The notes: generated by a model not told the origin, from the letters alone. A stretch of DNA of 64,000 nt from an uncultured Rhodospirillaceae bacterium (GCA_937927415.1 CALBDS010000033.1:62001-126000), one strand, 5' to 3'. Shown: positions 42,259 to 50,413, numbered from the stretch's first letter. Numbers and translations are program-made.

Positions 42259-43002
42259 CTACCGCTTCCCGTACTTCGCGTGTGACACCACCGAAGCAAA
42301 CGCCATGTCGAACTGATCCAGGAATTCCCGGTCCACTGTCGTGCCGACGATTTCCGCGAAGGGAAGGCGCTTCGAATAGCTGGGGCTGTCCGTGTAGTTC
42401 AAGACCTTCACGAACCCGCGGCCCTTGTCTCCGACCCGCTTGAACACGCCGGGGGTCAGCGGTCCGGTTGCTTTCAGGATGGCGAAATAGTGCTCGTTCT
42501 TCCGTTTCCCGCGCTGCCGCCCTTCGGGGTTCCGGTTTTGGGCCGGGTCGTGGGATGCCTTCAGGTAGGACAGCAGCTTGACGATTTGCCCCCGGTTCAC
42601 GTTGCCGTACCGATCCAGTTCGGCACCCGGACCGGGGGTGGAGAACATGCCGGCGGGCATCTTTCCCGCCGCCTGAAGGGAACGTTCGGAACGCTTCAGC
42701 CGCCGCCCGCCGCCGTAGACCTCGGGGAAGATGTACTTCGAAGCCGGCGTTCCCTTGGTGGCGGTGTCACGGAAGAAGACCCCTGCGACCAAGTCGTTCT
42801 TCCGGGCGGGCTTGGCGTAGACGGAATTCAGCGTGAAGGGGGTCGGTCGGTCGAAGACCCGCGTCATCTCGTCCTTCACGTCCGCTTTCGCCAGTTTCGC
42901 CGTCTTCGTCAGGGCGATAGCGCAAGCGAAACGGGCGTCGCCGGTCAGGCTATCCAGCCCCTTCAGGCTGACCCGGTCTGTCTCGATGTCGAGTTCGAAC
43001 AT
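42259..43002 (-). CDS. Hypothetical phage protein upstream of the terminase
   Basis: 247 residues from ATG 43002. FELDIETDRVSLKGLDSLTGDARFACAIALTKTAKLAKADVKDEMTRVFDRPTPFTLNSVYAKPARKNDLVAGVFFRDTATKGTPASKYIFPEVYGGGRRLKRSERSLQAAGKMPAGMF. The first part with LTKTAKxAKxxVxxEMxxxFDRPTPFTLN resembles phage minor tail or virion morphogenesis proteins (tail-terminator-like). The gene lies upstream of the terminase, between the head module and the rep-gene remnant. I leave the function open. Confidence 0.6.
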   Translation of the reverse strand: MFELDIETDRVSLKGLDSLTGDARFACAIALTKTAKLAKADVKDEMTRVFDRPTPFTLNSVYAKPARKNDLVAGVFFRDTATKGTPASKYIFPEVYGGGRRLKRSERSLQAAGKMPAGMFSTPGPGAELDRYGNVNRGQIVKLLSYLKASHDPAQNRNPEGRQRGKRKNEHYFAILKATGPLTPGVFKRVGDKGRGFVKVLNYTDSPSYSKRLPFAEIVGTTVDREFLDQFDMAFASVVSHAKYGKR

Positions 43003-43186
43003 GGGCACCCCAAGGGGAACGCCACCCGATGAAGGGCGGCAAGGCGTCGGGAGGAAGGCGGGAGACCGGCCCCGACCGAGCGACGGCGAACGCATCAAAG
43101 GCCAGGGTATCCCTTTGTGCCATATCTGCCGTACATGGCGCAACGGAATTCTTCATCGGCAATGGCAATTCGGAATGAGCCGGTTC

Positions 43187-43612
43187 GCCCGCTTGCGGCG
43201 CCTATTATCTTCTCCGTCAGGAGAAGACTCTTACTCTGACTCTATAGGTGTTTCACCGTTCCATTTTTCGTTTCGCCTGCGTTTCATGTGCGTTTCACCT
43301 CGCGTTTCATCAGCGTTTCATTTTTTGGTGCCTCAGCCAAGCTGGAACGCTTTCCGTGAAATTTGAATTCCATGCTTTTTCAATCAGTTGGCGTATGACA
43401 AAGGTTGATCCCGCCGTGCGTCTTCAAGGCGGCGATGAACCAGTCGATGGCATCGTAGCCCAGATTCAGGCCGATCACGACGCCGTTTTAGTTGATGGTG
43501 ATGGGGAGATTTATGGGGAGGCGCTTGCTTCGCCGGTTCCCAAAGTGCGACCTGAAGCGCGAGTGAAACAGCCCCGTGCGTTTCAGTGTGTTTCGTAACG
43601 CAGAGCTATGTT
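43187..43612 (-). pseudogene. Decayed second copy of the replication-initiation gene fragment
   Basis: The segment aligns over its length with 50739-51170, the N-terminal and middle part of the replication gene, but no frame runs through it. Its first 58 bp (43187-43244) equal 50739-50796 except three bases. That block carries an 8-bp stem TCTTCTCC/GGAGAAGA with a 4-nt loop and then GCGTTTCA-type repeats about every 11 bp. The rest is diverged. So the repeat and hairpin part is conserved while the coding capacity is lost, which suggests that the DNA itself, not the protein, is kept. Confidence 0.75.
43240..43330. repeat. Iteron-like GCGTTTCA repeats (remnant copy)
   Basis: GTTTCA/GTTTCG-type hexamers recur about every 11-12 bp, at least five times in 43246-43325 (for example GCGTTTCATGTGC, GCGTTTCACCTC, GCGTTTCATCAGC). 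A matching series lies in the intact gene at 50800-50880. Regular spacing of one helix turn suggests protein binding, as at replication origins. Confidence 0.6.
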
Positions 43613-43618
43613 TCATAA

Positions 43619-45010
43619 ATGGGCGACACGGGAAACGCCATAATGCAACCGGAAGAAATGAGGTGGGAGTCGCCCGGCCTACTCTGTTACCTTTGTGCGG
43701 CCCACCCACAACCCATCCCCCGTAGATCCGCCCATGCCCGGCTCCCCCATCCACCATATCGCCCCCTGGTGGACGCCGCCCCCCGCCCCCCGCTGGCCGG
43801 CTCCGCCCGCCGCTGGCGCCGCCGGCGCCGCGCGCTCCAGGCTGCCGGCGAAGCCTCTCCCTCCTCTGTCCGGCTCCCCGCCCCCTGGGCCGTGATATGC
43901 CTCGCCGCCCGCATCGGCGCCGGCCCCCGGCCGGTCTCCATCGCCCGGTGGACCGGCACCGCCCTCGACTGGCTCGCCTCCCGCCCGGTCGTCCTGCTCC
44001 ACCACTCCCCCACCTTCCGATTCACCGCCGAAGCCGTCGCCGTCGGCGCTGTGTTCGCCGGTATCGGTAGCCTCTGGCTCGACATGGACCGCCGCGAGGA
44101 GGACCGCATCAACACCGCCTGGGCGCTGGTGGCCGCCGCCAAGGACGTCCACGGCAACGTCGGCCTTGGCGCGGCGCTGGAGACCCTCGCCGCCCGCCAC
44201 GCCAGCCTTGCAAAGCTTCAAGCACCCGGAACCTATCTACCTGGGGCTAGCCTAAAGGGAGCCGACCTGTCGAAAGCCAATTTATCGGAAGCCAACCTGT
44301 CAGGGGCCGGCTTATCGAAGGCCGACCTGTCAGAGACCAAGTTGTCGAAGGCTGACTTGTCGAAGGCCGATCTATCGGGCGCCAACCTGATGGGGGCCGA
44401 TCTATCCAAGGCTGACTTGTCGAAGGCCGATCTGTCGGGGGCCAACTTAGAGGGGGTTGACCTGTCGCGAGCCGACCTGACGCAGGCTGATCTGTCGAAG
44501 GCCGATCTGCTTGGGGCTAGCTTGGTGGGGGCTAACCTGTCGAAGGCCAACTTGAAGGGGGCTGAACTGCCGGGGGCCGACCTATTGGGGGCCAACCTGT
44601 CGAAGGCCAACCTGATGGGGGCTAATTTACGGAAGGTCAACCTGTCGGAAGCTAAGCTGTCGAGGGCCAATCTGATAGGGGCAAACTTGTCCTGGGTTAA
44701 CTTGTTGAAGGCTAATCTGTCGCAAGCCGACCTGTCGGAAGCTAAGCTATCGCAGGCTGACCTGTCGTGGGCCGACCTGTCGGGAGCCGTTCTGTCGGGA
44801 GCCGTTCTGTCGAGGGCCAACCTATCGAATGCGGACCTGTCGTGGGCCGACCTGTCGGGGGCCGACCTGTCGGGGGCTGACCTATCGCGGGCTGACCTGT
44901 ATGAAATCGAACTATATGGGATCAAGGTGCCGGGGGCCTGCGGCGACGAGAAAACCAAGCTTCCCCTCGGCATTACCCTGCCGGCATGCTCGAAGCTGAA
45001 TGCAGAATAA
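43619..45010 (+). CDS. Membrane-anchored pentapeptide-repeat protein
   Basis: About 463 residues. Residues about 125-165 hold a hydrophobic segment (FTAEAVAVGAVFAGIGSLWLDMDRREEDRINTAWALVAAAKD), and from about 205 to 450 there are more than forty tandem pentapeptides of the A(D/N)LS(x) type, which form a right-handed quadrilateral beta-helix. The family is common in bacteria as membrane-linked proteins of unknown role; some soluble ones mimic DNA and inhibit gyrase. The start is uncertain because the N-terminal 120 residues look poorly conserved and GC-biased. It sits in the second cargo block on the plus strand, opposite to the late genes, and is a likely lysogen-expressed cargo gene. Confidence 0.8.
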   Translation: MGDTGNAIMQPEEMRWESPGLLCYLCAAHPQPIPRRSAHARLPHPPYRPLVDAAPRPPLAGSARRWRRRRRALQAAGEASPSSVRLPAPWAVICLAARIGAGPRPVSIARWTGTALDWLASRPVVLLHHSPTFRFTAEAVAVGAVFAGIGSLWLDMDRREEDRINTAWALVAAAKDVHGNVGLGAALETLAARHASLAKLQAPGTYLPGASLKGADLSKANLSEANLSGAGLSKADLSETKLSKADLSKADLSGANLMGADLSKADLSKADLSGANLEGVDLSRADLTQADLSKADLLGASLVGANLSKANLKGAELPGADLLGANLSKANLMGANLRKVNLSEAKLSRANLIGANLSWVNLLKANLSQADLSEAKLSQADLSWADLSGAVLSGAVLSRANLSNADLSWADLSGADLSGADLSRADLYEIELYGIKVPGACGDEKTKLPLGITLPACSKLNAE

Positions 45011-45240
45011 CGGCTTATATGGAAAACTGGGCCGCTGCCAAGGGCATCAGTCTTAGCTAATGGGTTGCTCAGCAGACTGATGTTGCACCGTAAGGGGATG
45101 GATAATAATAAATACATCTTTTTCATTAATTTGGTTAATTGTACATCACTCAGAATCTATTTGCTAAGGTAATTGAAAGAATTTTGACAAAAATCCCTTG
45201 GCTGCCGATTTTAAGTTCCTTATTGGTATGCAGGCGGATT

Positions 45241-45810
45241 TTATTTCATATAATCAGCAATTATATGAAGTATTGATGAAATCATGATAATAATCCAAAA
45301 CAACAAAAGTCCTGAAAACAACAAATCAAGGCCCATGCTATGGCTTATGTATCTGGATAATTTTAGTGATATCGGGTTTTTATTCCAGCCAAGCACCGGC
45401 CTATCAGGGTTATTTCTGCGGGACTCTGTATTATGAATTGCATCTATATTTATGGGTATCTTGTGCTGTCGGCTAAAGAACCCAGACATTGCATCGAGTT
45501 TCCAATACCTGCGTTCGATTTCTATTCCGCGATAGGCGATATTAGTAAAAAGTGCGCGAGTCCGTAATTCAATGATCCATAAGCAAGAGGTAATCCATAT
45601 AGCAACAAAAGATATTGTTAGTTTTGCTTCAGGACCGACATCTTCTTTGAAGATAGTTCCTCCCAGAAAGCCTAAAGCAGCAATATAAAATCCAATAATG
45701 GTGAATCGAGAATTTACAAGTGCGGTGTGATAATCAACGCATGCCCGGTGTTCTGCGCGAATTTCGTCATGACCATAAGATTTTGTCTGTTTATTATTTT
45801 TACTGATCAT
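45241..45810 (-). CDS. AT-rich membrane protein, unknown function
   Basis: 189 residues. Transmembrane segments at about 36-56, 62-82 and 158-184, with FTNIAYRGIEIERRYWKLDAM between. The gene has far lower GC than the rest of the window, a sign of recent transfer. The RGIEIE motif and the TM layout resemble small uncharacterised membrane proteins that are often near defence genes, but I cannot assign a family. It lies between the pentapeptide gene and the GapR gene in the second cargo block, with a large AT-rich upstream gap. Confidence 0.7.
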   Translation of the reverse strand: MISKNNKQTKSYGHDEIRAEHRACVDYHTALVNSRFTIIGFYIAALGFLGGTIFKEDVGPEAKLTISFVAIWITSCLWIIELRTRALFTNIAYRGIEIERRYWKLDAMSGFFSRQHKIPINIDAIHNTESRRNNPDRPVLGWNKNPISLKLSRYISHSMGLDLLFSGLLLFWIIIMISSILHIIADYMK

Positions 45811-46110
45811 AATTTATTGTGACTCCATAAAATATTGATAGATTGTACAGAAATTATTCTCTGTGATCCCGCATAGCCGTTATCCCTAGATCGGAATTCT
45901 ATTCCGTTTCTGGTATTTTAATCGATACTGGAGATTATGCGATAAGAATTTTGGATTGCAAGGTAGAGAAGCGGTCTTTGCCAAGCGATGGCCTTCCGTT
46001 ACTCAGTCTAAAATCGCATCTGGCTGTGGTCGCCCATATTTGATCTGCTCGCGTTGAAGAGCATCGCCATGTACCAATCGGCCCACGGCGATGCTTTAAC
46101 AAATAGAGAA
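45811..46110. other. AT-rich gap upstream of the AT-rich membrane gene
   Basis: No gene visible in these 300 bp. It must contain the promoter of the leftward 45810 gene. A small palindrome, CGGAATTCTATTCCG, lies at about 45891-45905 and could be a binding site; otherwise no feature is clear. Confidence 0.4.
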
Positions 46111-46398
46111 TTAAAACTCTACGTCCATCCCCAGAGCTTCCTTGTAAAGTGCAAGGACGGTTTCCCGTTCTTGCCGGTCGGCCTTGTCCATTTTGCGAAG
46201 GCGGATGATTTCCCGAATAAGCTTCACGTCGAAGCCGGTCCCCTTCGCTTCGCTGTAGACCTCGCGAATGTCGTCCTGCAGCCCTTTTTTCTCTTCTTCC
46301 AGGCGCTCGACCCTATCAACGAAGGACCGAAGCCGGTCCGCGGCGATGCCGCCGACATCGTTCGGCTTGGCGCCGCTGTTGTGTCCGATACCAGCCAT
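46111..46398 (-). CDS. GapR-family (DUF2312) nucleoid-associated protein
   Basis: 95 residues from ATG 46398. The DUF2312/GapR core is clear: AADRLRSFVDRVERLEEEKKGLQDDIREVYSEAKGTGFDVKLIREIIRLRKMDKADRQERETVLALYKEAL. GapR binds overtwisted DNA and helps topoisomerases during replication in alphaproteobacteria; phages often carry their own copy. The N-terminus holds GIGHNSG, the peptide also seen in the portal and in the 55269 product. It is the last gene of the leftward early operon. Confidence 0.93.
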   Translation of the reverse strand: MAGIGHNSGAKPNDVGGIAADRLRSFVDRVERLEEEKKGLQDDIREVYSEAKGTGFDVKLIREIIRLRKMDKADRQERETVLALYKEALGMDVEF

Positions 46399-46415
46399 GA
46401 TCTTTCCTTCCAGCT

Positions 46416-47348
46416 TCAGGGGGCGGTGGTGCGGACGACGTCGCCGACGAAGTCCATGGTCACGTTGAACAGGATCGCGACGGTTTCCGGGTCGTCGCCG
46501 CCGGCCAGCCGGTCGCGGATCGCCGCCCGGATGTGGGTGTCGCGTTCCGCCCGGCGGACATCGTCGTCGCCTTCGACGATGCGGGCGATCACGGCGACGG
46601 GGAAGCGGTAGGCCCGGAACAGTTCCAGGACTGTTGCCCCATCGGCGCGCGCCTTCCGGATCGCGTCCACCTCGTGCGGGGTGGGGTCGGATGGACGCGC
46701 CGGCCGGATGGTGTGGCGGACCTTCCGAAGCCCGTAGACGGTGGCGGCGATGTCCAGCCCGCCGACGACCAGCCCGCGGGCGAAGTGTTCGTTCAGGGTC
46801 CGCCCGCCCCACCGCATCCGCTGGACCCATTGGGAGAGGGCGTGCCCGTTCCCGACGATCCATTCCATCGCCGACGCCATGTCGTGCGACATGCAGTCCA
46901 GCACGTCACGGATGCGGCGCCGGGCAGCGAGGTTCCCACCCAGGTCGGCGATCTTGCCGCCGCCCGAGCAGCCGGCCAGCGGCGACAGGTTCGACGCCGC
47001 CAGCCGTTCGGCCATGCCGGCAAGCTCGTAATCGTCGCGGAACAGCCCACCCGCGCGGTAGGCGACGGGATCGATCGTGCCGTTCCGGAACATGCGGTCC
47101 AGCGGCCAAGCGTTCAGGATGCGGGTCACGGTCCGGATTTCGGAGATGACGGCCTCCCCGGTCCGGGGATCGACCGTTTCGATTGCCAGATCGTCCGTCT
47201 GGACCTCGAACCGGCCGTTCCGGGTCGGGTCGTCGGACGGGCGTGCTTCGGCCTTCCGCCGGGCTTCCAGCCGGGCAAGCGCGCCCTTCGGCGCGGCGGC
47301 TGCCTTCCGCCGCCTCTTCGGCGGCGTCTTGTGCTTCTTCGGTGCCAT
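46416..47348 (-). CDS. Hypothetical phage early protein, DUF6456-like
   Basis: 310 residues. A basic N-terminal tail (KKHKTPPKRRRKAAAAPKG) is followed by FEVQTDDLAIETVDPRTGEAVISEIRTVTRILNAWPLDRMF, then a globular part with RAGGLFRDDYELAGMAERLAASN and RRIRDVLDCMSHDMASAMEWIVGNGHALSQWVQRMRWGGRTLNEHFARGLVVGGLDIAATVYGL. That last part recalls the DUF6456 regulator pattern of alphaproteobacteria (viewed as a possible DNA-binding regulator). It stands between the MT-A70 gene and GapR in the early operon. Assignment is from pattern only. Confidence 0.6.
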   Translation of the reverse strand: MAPKKHKTPPKRRRKAAAAPKGALARLEARRKAEARPSDDPTRNGRFEVQTDDLAIETVDPRTGEAVISEIRTVTRILNAWPLDRMFRNGTIDPVAYRAGGLFRDDYELAGMAERLAASNLSPLAGCSGGGKIADLGGNLAARRRIRDVLDCMSHDMASAMEWIVGNGHALSQWVQRMRWGGRTLNEHFARGLVVGGLDIAATVYGLRKVRHTIRPARPSDPTPHEVDAIRKARADGATVLELFRAYRFPVAVIARIVEGDDDVRRAERDTHIRAAIRDRLAGGDDPETVAILFNVTMDFVGDVVRTTAP

Positions 47349-47360
47349 GGTGATCCCCGT

Positions 47361-47975
47361 TCAGGCGAATTGCCCCGCGTCCGCGCCCCAGGTGGTCCAG
47401 CCGGGGCGGTTGGTGCGGGAGAAAAGTTCCAGGTACGGACCGGCGGTCAGGCGCTCGATCCGCTCGTATTGGCAATCGGGTTTCCGGCTGTGCTCCCGGA
47501 TCGGCGAGACGATCACTTGCCGGACGTCGGCGTTCAGCCGCTTCGGCTTTCCCCTGGTCGCCAGCAGGCAGGGTTCCGGGTTCGACCGCGTCCAGAAGCC
47601 GCCGCCCATGAACAGGTCGGAATCGTCCAGCCACAGCCGGGTTTCCGACCCCTTGTTCAACTTCACCCACTCGAACGCGCGGGTTTTGTAGGTGAAGCCC
47701 CAGGCGTCCAGCACCTCGAACGCGGCCTTCAGGAACGGATCGGTCGTCCACAGGAACAGGACGCAATCCGGTGCGGCCAAGTCGCCGACCGGAAGCGACT
47801 TGATCGCCGAAAGCGACATGGTCGGGTAGGGCGCGGCGCGGTCGCCCCGGCCAGCCTTGCCGGGCTGGGCTTCACCGCCGCCGTAGGTTTTGAACCCCCA
47901 CGGCGGATCGGCCAGGATCACGCGGAAGTGGTTCGCCGGAACCCCGTCGAAGACCGCCGATGCAAGCTCTGACAT
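47361..47975 (-). CDS. MT-A70-family DNA adenine methyltransferase
   Basis: 204 residues. The catalytic ADPPW motif is at residues 22-26, followed by FKTYGGGEAQPGKAG, then DCVLFLWTTDPFLKAAFEVLDAWGFTYKTRAFEWVKLNKG (AdoMet site), and a C-terminal REHSRKPDCQYERIERLTAGPYLELFSRTNRPGW. The HSRKP motif is typical. The family methylates adenine N6 and is common in phages, where it can protect DNA from restriction. It lies between the DnaN-like gene and a DUF6456-like gene. No restriction gene is near, so it is an orphan enzyme. Confidence 0.94.
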   Translation of the reverse strand: MSELASAVFDGVPANHFRVILADPPWGFKTYGGGEAQPGKAGRGDRAAPYPTMSLSAIKSLPVGDLAAPDCVLFLWTTDPFLKAAFEVLDAWGFTYKTRAFEWVKLNKGSETRLWLDDSDLFMGGGFWTRSNPEPCLLATRGKPKRLNADVRQVIVSPIREHSRKPDCQYERIERLTAGPYLELFSRTNRPGWTTWGADAGQFA

Positions 47976-47988
47976 GGTGCGCCCTCCG

Positions 47989-49119
47989 TCACAGCCGCAT
48001 GGGCATCTGGAGGACCTGGAAAGACGGGTCGTCCGGGGTGTCGAAGATCGCCGGGTTCGCCGCGTCGGTCAGGTGGACGCGAAGCAGGTCGCCGCGGAAG
48101 ACGCGGGCCAGTTCGCGCATGTAGCGCCACTGGAACCCGATGGTCGTTTCCGCCCCGGCATAGCCGGACGGGATCGCCGTCTTCGCGGTACCCCCACCGC
48201 TTTGATCCAGGGTCAGGGACAGGCGCGCCCCATTGAAGCCGAAGGCGACGGCGCCGGCCTTTTCCTCCCGGACGCTGCCGACGATATCCAGGGCGCGGAT
48301 CAGCCGGCGCCGGTCCAGCGTGGCGGGTGGGCCATTGCGTTCCGGGACGACCCGGTCCGTGTCGGGGAAGGTGGCGTCGATGGTCTTCGACACGGCGGTC
48401 AGCGTGCCGAAGGAGACTTCCACCACCGTCCAGGCACGCCCCTTGCCATAGGCGTTGACCGTGACGTCGCTGGCCGCGTCGGCTTTCCCGGCCTCGCTCA
48501 ACAGCCACTGGACGAATCGGCGGGAGAGGATCACGGACGGCAAGGTCCCGGCGTCGGGCACGGGAAGCGGGATGGTCGATTGCGCCAGCCGGTGCCCGTC
48601 GGTCGCTTCGGCCAGCAGGCGGCCATCCTTCGCCCGGATGTGGACGCCGTTCAGGTAATAGCGGGCTTCATTCGTGCTGATGGCGAACGCGACCCGCCCG
48701 ATCAGGGTGGTCAGGTCTTCGGCGGTCAGGCGGAAGACCCCGATCAGGGCGCCCAGGTCGGAATGCGGAAAATCCTCTTCGGGCTGGCCGCGCAGGATGA
48801 CCGTCGTTTCGCCCGCCTCGATCGTGATCCGGTTTTCGGCATGGGCGCTGATCGTGACGGGCGCGTCGTCTTCCTGTGTCCGCAGCAGGCGCCAGAACGG
48901 AGCGGCGGCCACGCACACACCGCCCGGCGCGTGGACGTCCGCGGACAGGGCCGCGGTCAGTTCCGTGTCCTGGTCGGTTGCCTTGATCCGGACGGTTTCG
49001 CCTTCGGCCCGGACAAGAAGGCAGGACAGAATCGGGATCGTGTTCCGGCGTTCGATGATGGGGGCGACGGCGCCGACGGCGCGGAGAAGGTCACCGGCCT
49101 TCGCGGTGAATTTTGTCAT
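47989..49119 (-). CDS. dnaN: Phage-encoded DNA polymerase III beta subunit (sliding clamp)
   Basis: 376 residues, the normal DnaN length. Three tandem clamp domains are visible: KFTAKAGDLLRAVGAVAPIIERRNTIPILSCLLVRAEGETVRIKATDQDTEL in the first, FRLTAEDLTTLIGRVAFAISTNEARYYLNGVHIRA and ATDGHRLAQSTIPLP in the second, and the C-terminal FQVLQMPMRL in place of the host YVLMPMR. It should form a ring around DNA and tether polymerase. A phage clamp next to host machinery suggests that the phage diverts or boosts host replication. An operator precedes the start. Confidence 0.94.
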   Translation of the reverse strand: MTKFTAKAGDLLRAVGAVAPIIERRNTIPILSCLLVRAEGETVRIKATDQDTELTAALSADVHAPGGVCVAAAPFWRLLRTQEDDAPVTISAHAENRITIEAGETTVILRGQPEEDFPHSDLGALIGVFRLTAEDLTTLIGRVAFAISTNEARYYLNGVHIRAKDGRLLAEATDGHRLAQSTIPLPVPDAGTLPSVILSRRFVQWLLSEAGKADAASDVTVNAYGKGRAWTVVEVSFGTLTAVSKTIDATFPDTDRVVPERNGPPATLDRRRLIRALDIVGSVREEKAGAVAFGFNGARLSLTLDQSGGGTAKTAIPSGYAGAETTIGFQWRYMRELARVFRGDLLRVHLTDAANPAIFDTPDDPSFQVLQMPMRL

Positions 49120-49150
49120 GGGCTGTTCTCACGATTCATGGTTTTGCCAT

Positions 49151-49165
49151 ATGACGAATTGCCAT
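49151..49165. promoter_or_regulatory. Prophage operator at the dnaN promoter
   Basis: ATGACGAATTGCCAT fits the operator consensus. On the minus strand a possible -35 TTGCCT and -10 TCATAT flank it at 17 bp spacing, so a repressor here would block the dnaN operon. It is 32 bp upstream of the dnaN ATG. A second related sequence lies next to it at 49138. Confidence 0.7.
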
Positions 49166-49185
49166 GTCAGCAGGCAAAAAAGGGG

Positions 49186-49752
49186 TCAGAGGGGCTGAGA
49201 CAGGGTGCGGTACTCGACCGGGCGCCGTTCGCGGCGGGCGCGTCTGATCCCAGCGGCCATTTCGATGGTGATCCCGTGATCGGCGTAAACGATGGTCGCG
49301 TCTGCCTTTGCGCCCCAGGCCAAACCGCAAACAACCCCCTTCCACCGGGCGATGGGGTCATGAAAATCCAGGGTACGGGGGTAGGTCAGGCTCGGCACGA
49401 ACGGGGCTTCGCTCCGTGACAGGCTGTCCGCCATGGCGGCAACCGCATAGTCACTGTCCACGCCGCCTGTCGGGTCGAAGGGCACTTCCAGAATGACAAG
49501 CCGCGGGCTGTAGGACGGGGCGGGAATCGCCGGCTGCCCCTTTTCGGTCAGGACCCGGTCCAGCCACAGCGACAGCATCCGCCCGGCGCCTTTCGCGTCG
49601 GCGTCGGACAGGAAGACGGTCGCGGTGACGCCGTAATGCCGCCGAAGCCACGTATCCAGCCGGGCGTTGCTTCCGGTCCGGAACGCCCCGGCATCCGCAA
49701 GCTGATCCCAGAGGGAATCGACCTCGAACTGTGCGACGGTGCGGTTCTTCAT
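49186..49752 (-). CDS. GemA-like (DUF1018)/DUF7768 fusion protein
   Basis: 188 residues from ATG 49752. N-terminal residues 1-70 match the C-terminal half of Mu GemA (DUF1018): VDSLWDQLADAGAFRTGSNARLDTWLRRHYGVTATVFLSDADAKGAGRMLSLWLDRVL. Residues 80-188 match a phage DUF7768-type domain related in style to nucleoside deoxyribosyltransferases: PRLVILEVPFDPTGGVDSDYAVAAMADSLSRSEAPFVPSLTYP and GVVCGLAWGAKADATIVYADHGITIEMAAGIRRARRERRPVEYRTL. GemA modulates host gyrase in Mu; here it may affect DNA topology or nucleotide use. The link is to my knowledge unusual. Confidence 0.7.
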   Translation of the reverse strand: MKNRTVAQFEVDSLWDQLADAGAFRTGSNARLDTWLRRHYGVTATVFLSDADAKGAGRMLSLWLDRVLTEKGQPAIPAPSYSPRLVILEVPFDPTGGVDSDYAVAAMADSLSRSEAPFVPSLTYPRTLDFHDPIARWKGVVCGLAWGAKADATIVYADHGITIEMAAGIRRARRERRPVEYRTLSQPL

Positions 49753-50399
49753 GCCACGCTCTCCCGGTGAAGGATGGTGCCCATCGGCTTCAGGTCTTCG
49801 GCATCCCCCCGGCGGGACGGTTCGGCGGTCCGGTCGGCGCGGACCACGGCCCCGATCATGGCGTCGAACGCCGCCTGTTCCGCCGGGGTCATGTCGCAAT
49901 ACCGCTTCCGTGTCCGGCGGTCCGCCTCTTCGCGCGCCCGGCGGGCGTGTTCGGCGATGTGGGCTTGGGCGGTGCGCGCCCCGGCCATCCGCTTTGCCGC
50001 CAGCGACGCGACGGCCTCATAGACTTCCGCACGGGACGGCGGGAACTTCAGCTTCAGGGTCAGGACGTCAACCGCCTGTGCCCCCAGGTCGGCGGGGAAC
50101 ATGCGGAAGACGGCTTCGACCTGCGATGCGTAGATCTCCGGTTCCGGCGGCTGGGCGTTCGGGTAGGAGCCGATCAGCAGCGCGGACAGGCGTGCCGCTT
50201 CGCCGGGGCGCGCGGGCGGGGCGGTGCTGGTCAATTCGGCCACGATCGCGCGGGCGTCCGCGGGCGGGATCAGCTTGGTGTATTCGCCGACCTTGTCCGG
50301 ACTGTCCAGAACCGGCCAGTAAGCCGCCGCGGCCGACCCGGCGGGCAGGGCCGGCGCCGGAAGGGTGGTGGCAAGGGGGCAGGGGGGCTTGTCGTTCAT
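49749..50399 (-). CDS. Helicase loader/replication accessory protein candidate (G39P-like)
   Basis: 216 residues from ATG 50399. After a Pro/Ala-rich start there is ADARAIVAELTSTAPPARPGEAARLSALLIGSYPNAQPPEPEIYASQVEAVFRMFPADLGAQAVDVLTLKLKFPPSRAEVYEAVASLA. The YPN...FPPSxAE pattern is typical of G39P-type and related phage helicase-loader proteins. The C-terminal part is charged and helical, ending in ILHRE. It directly follows the rep gene in the early operon, where a P/DnaC-like gene is expected. Medium confidence. Confidence 0.6.
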   Translation of the reverse strand: MNDKPPCPLATTLPAPALPAGSAAAAYWPVLDSPDKVGEYTKLIPPADARAIVAELTSTAPPARPGEAARLSALLIGSYPNAQPPEPEIYASQVEAVFRMFPADLGAQAVDVLTLKLKFPPSRAEVYEAVASLAAKRMAGARTAQAHIAEHARRAREEADRRTRKRYCDMTPAEQAAFDAMIGAVVRADRTAEPSRRGDAEDLKPMGTILHRESVA

Positions 50400-50413
50400 G
50401 CGCGTTTTTCCGT

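Larger units (their letters stand above)
43003..43618. other. Intergenic region with a decayed rep-gene copy and iteron-like repeats
   Basis: No intact gene. 43187-43612 is a degraded copy of the replication gene at 50414-51226 (see that entry). Before it, 43003-43180 shows only weak features. This gap also must hold the promoter for the leftward head operon. Confidence 0.6.

Noticed and set aside
44230..44930. CRISPR-like repeats
   Set aside because: The repeats are 15-bp pentapeptide codon units without conserved spacers; there are no cas genes. The same holds for the tape measure triplication.
44233..45126. Long open frame antisense to the pentapeptide gene
   Set aside because: It mirrors the pentapeptide repeats in another frame and has no independent support.
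47890..49419. 509-residue plus-strand frame over the dnaN gene
   Set aside because: Antisense of the clamp gene with biased composition and no start signal.
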